The notes under the pieces are model-generated. The model was not told where the DNA came from. It saw only the letters and a list, made by a program, of their open reading frames with translations, and ran no database searches. A DNA stretch of 6,061 nt, taken from the NCBI GenBank assembly GCA_902479835.1, contig CABSQC010000070.1:1-6061 (forward strand). The letters are read 5' to 3'. Numbering within the stretch: the stretch's first letter is position 1; each line of letters starts with the position of its first letter. The position numbers and the translations under genes were made by a program. Below, piece by piece: positions 5,840 to 6,061 of this stretch. The DNA comes from an uncultured Streptococcus sp. GTDB taxonomy: Bacteria; Bacillota; Bacilli; Lactobacillales; Streptococcaceae.

Positions 5840-6061
5840 CTATGATTTTAACATTTTTCGATGAAAAAATCTCCTTTTGGCCATCTTTTTACGCCAAGGT
5901 TCTGAAGCTTCCTTAACAGCCCAGTATTTATCCACCATGGTCACCACGAAGGATTCTTTGTAGCGAGGCGGAGCAAGGGTAGCCCCCCACATGTGTTTAA
6001 TAATGATGTCTTCTTCCTTGGCATTGAGATCTGTGATCTTTCGTGCATTTCTCACGGCAAT
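5840..6061 (-). CDS. HD-domain protein (putative phosphohydrolase), C-terminal part only
   Basis: The frame is open from the right edge (IAVRNARKITDL) to TAG at 5842-5840, giving 73 residues of a longer protein. A GTG at 6055 lies within the continuing frame and is not a real start. The pattern of a helix ending IIIKHMWG, APPRYKESF, then VTMVDKYWAVKEA resembles the end of a small Firmicutes HD-superfamily protein. The aspartate in MVDKY fits the last metal ligand of the H...HD...D motif. The first histidine and the HD pair should lie outside the window. A very basic tail follows (WRKKMAKRRFFHRKMLKS). Substrate unknown. It sits 28 bases upstream of the Bax inhibitor-1 gene with no terminator between them. 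Confidence 0.72.
   Translation of the reverse strand: MAVRNARKITDLNAKEEDIIIKHMWGATLAPPRYKESFVVTMVDKYWAVKEASEPWRKKMAKRRFFHRKMLKS
5845..5852 (-). promoter_or_regulatory. Weak candidate -10 for the Bax inhibitor-1 family gene
   Basis: Minus strand TAAAAT at 5850-5845, just upstream of and partly inside the last codons of the HD-domain gene. It is preceded by a TG one base away, so TGTTAAAAT reads as an extended -10. No acceptable -35 is seen at 16-18 bases; the position reads GAGATT. AT-rich sequence makes chance matches likely, and read-through from the HD-domain gene is an equally good explanation. Confidence 0.35.

Noticed and set aside
1..6061. Mobile element, CRISPR, BOX/RUP-type repeats or a new defence system
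   Set aside because: No direct or inverted repeats of note, no transposase or phage-like genes, and even housekeeping gene content throughout. The XerD-like protein is a core-genome paralogue, not an integrase beside an attachment site.

Overview
The window looks like low-GC Firmicutes core chromosome, most likely an oral or viridans-type Streptococcus. The indications are the run yneF-like / murI / rdgB with an N-terminal extension / YfcE-type phosphodiesterase / cbpB / xerD-like, the 416-residue LysA with streptococcal-style active-site motifs, and AT-rich promoters with extended -10 elements. The species call is inference from remembered gene order and protein style; no search was run. Every gene supported here reads on the minus strand. 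There are no RNA genes, insertion sequences, CRISPR arrays or obvious dispersed repeats, and no gene-free stretch longer than 95 bases.

Right to left, in the direction of transcription: (1) the C-terminal part of an HD-domain protein enters from beyond the right edge (5840-6061). (2) A seven-helix Bax inhibitor-1 family membrane protein (5125-5811) ends in a clear intrinsic terminator (5083-5110). (3) lysA, diaminopimelate decarboxylase (3779-5029), has its own extended -10 promoter and a short leader. (4) A very good sigma-A-type promoter straddling the lysA stop codon (3761-3789) starts a long operon: a UPF0154/YneF small membrane protein (3478-3723), murI (2606-3400), rdgB (1632-2609), a YfcE-type phosphodiesterase (1135-1656), cbpB (677-1138) and the XerD-like recombinase homologue (1-680, C-terminus off the left edge). 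Three junctions in this operon are 4-base ATGA overlaps and one is a 25-base overlap, so translational coupling is likely. In streptococci this operon usually continues into scpA/scpB, which would lie just past the left edge.

Functionally the region holds housekeeping genes. LysA makes L-lysine and MurI makes D-glutamate, two components of the streptococcal peptidoglycan stem peptide. RdgB removes non-canonical purine nucleotides, CbpB is a c-di-AMP-type CBS sensor, and the XerD-like protein appears to have lost catalytic residues. No new multi-gene system is visible. The points most worth checking are a possible Shine-Dalgarno-masking hairpin with competing upstream strands in front of murI, the catalytically degenerate XerD-like protein, the uncharacterised N-terminal domain on RdgB, and the way promoters are embedded in neighbouring genes or terminators.
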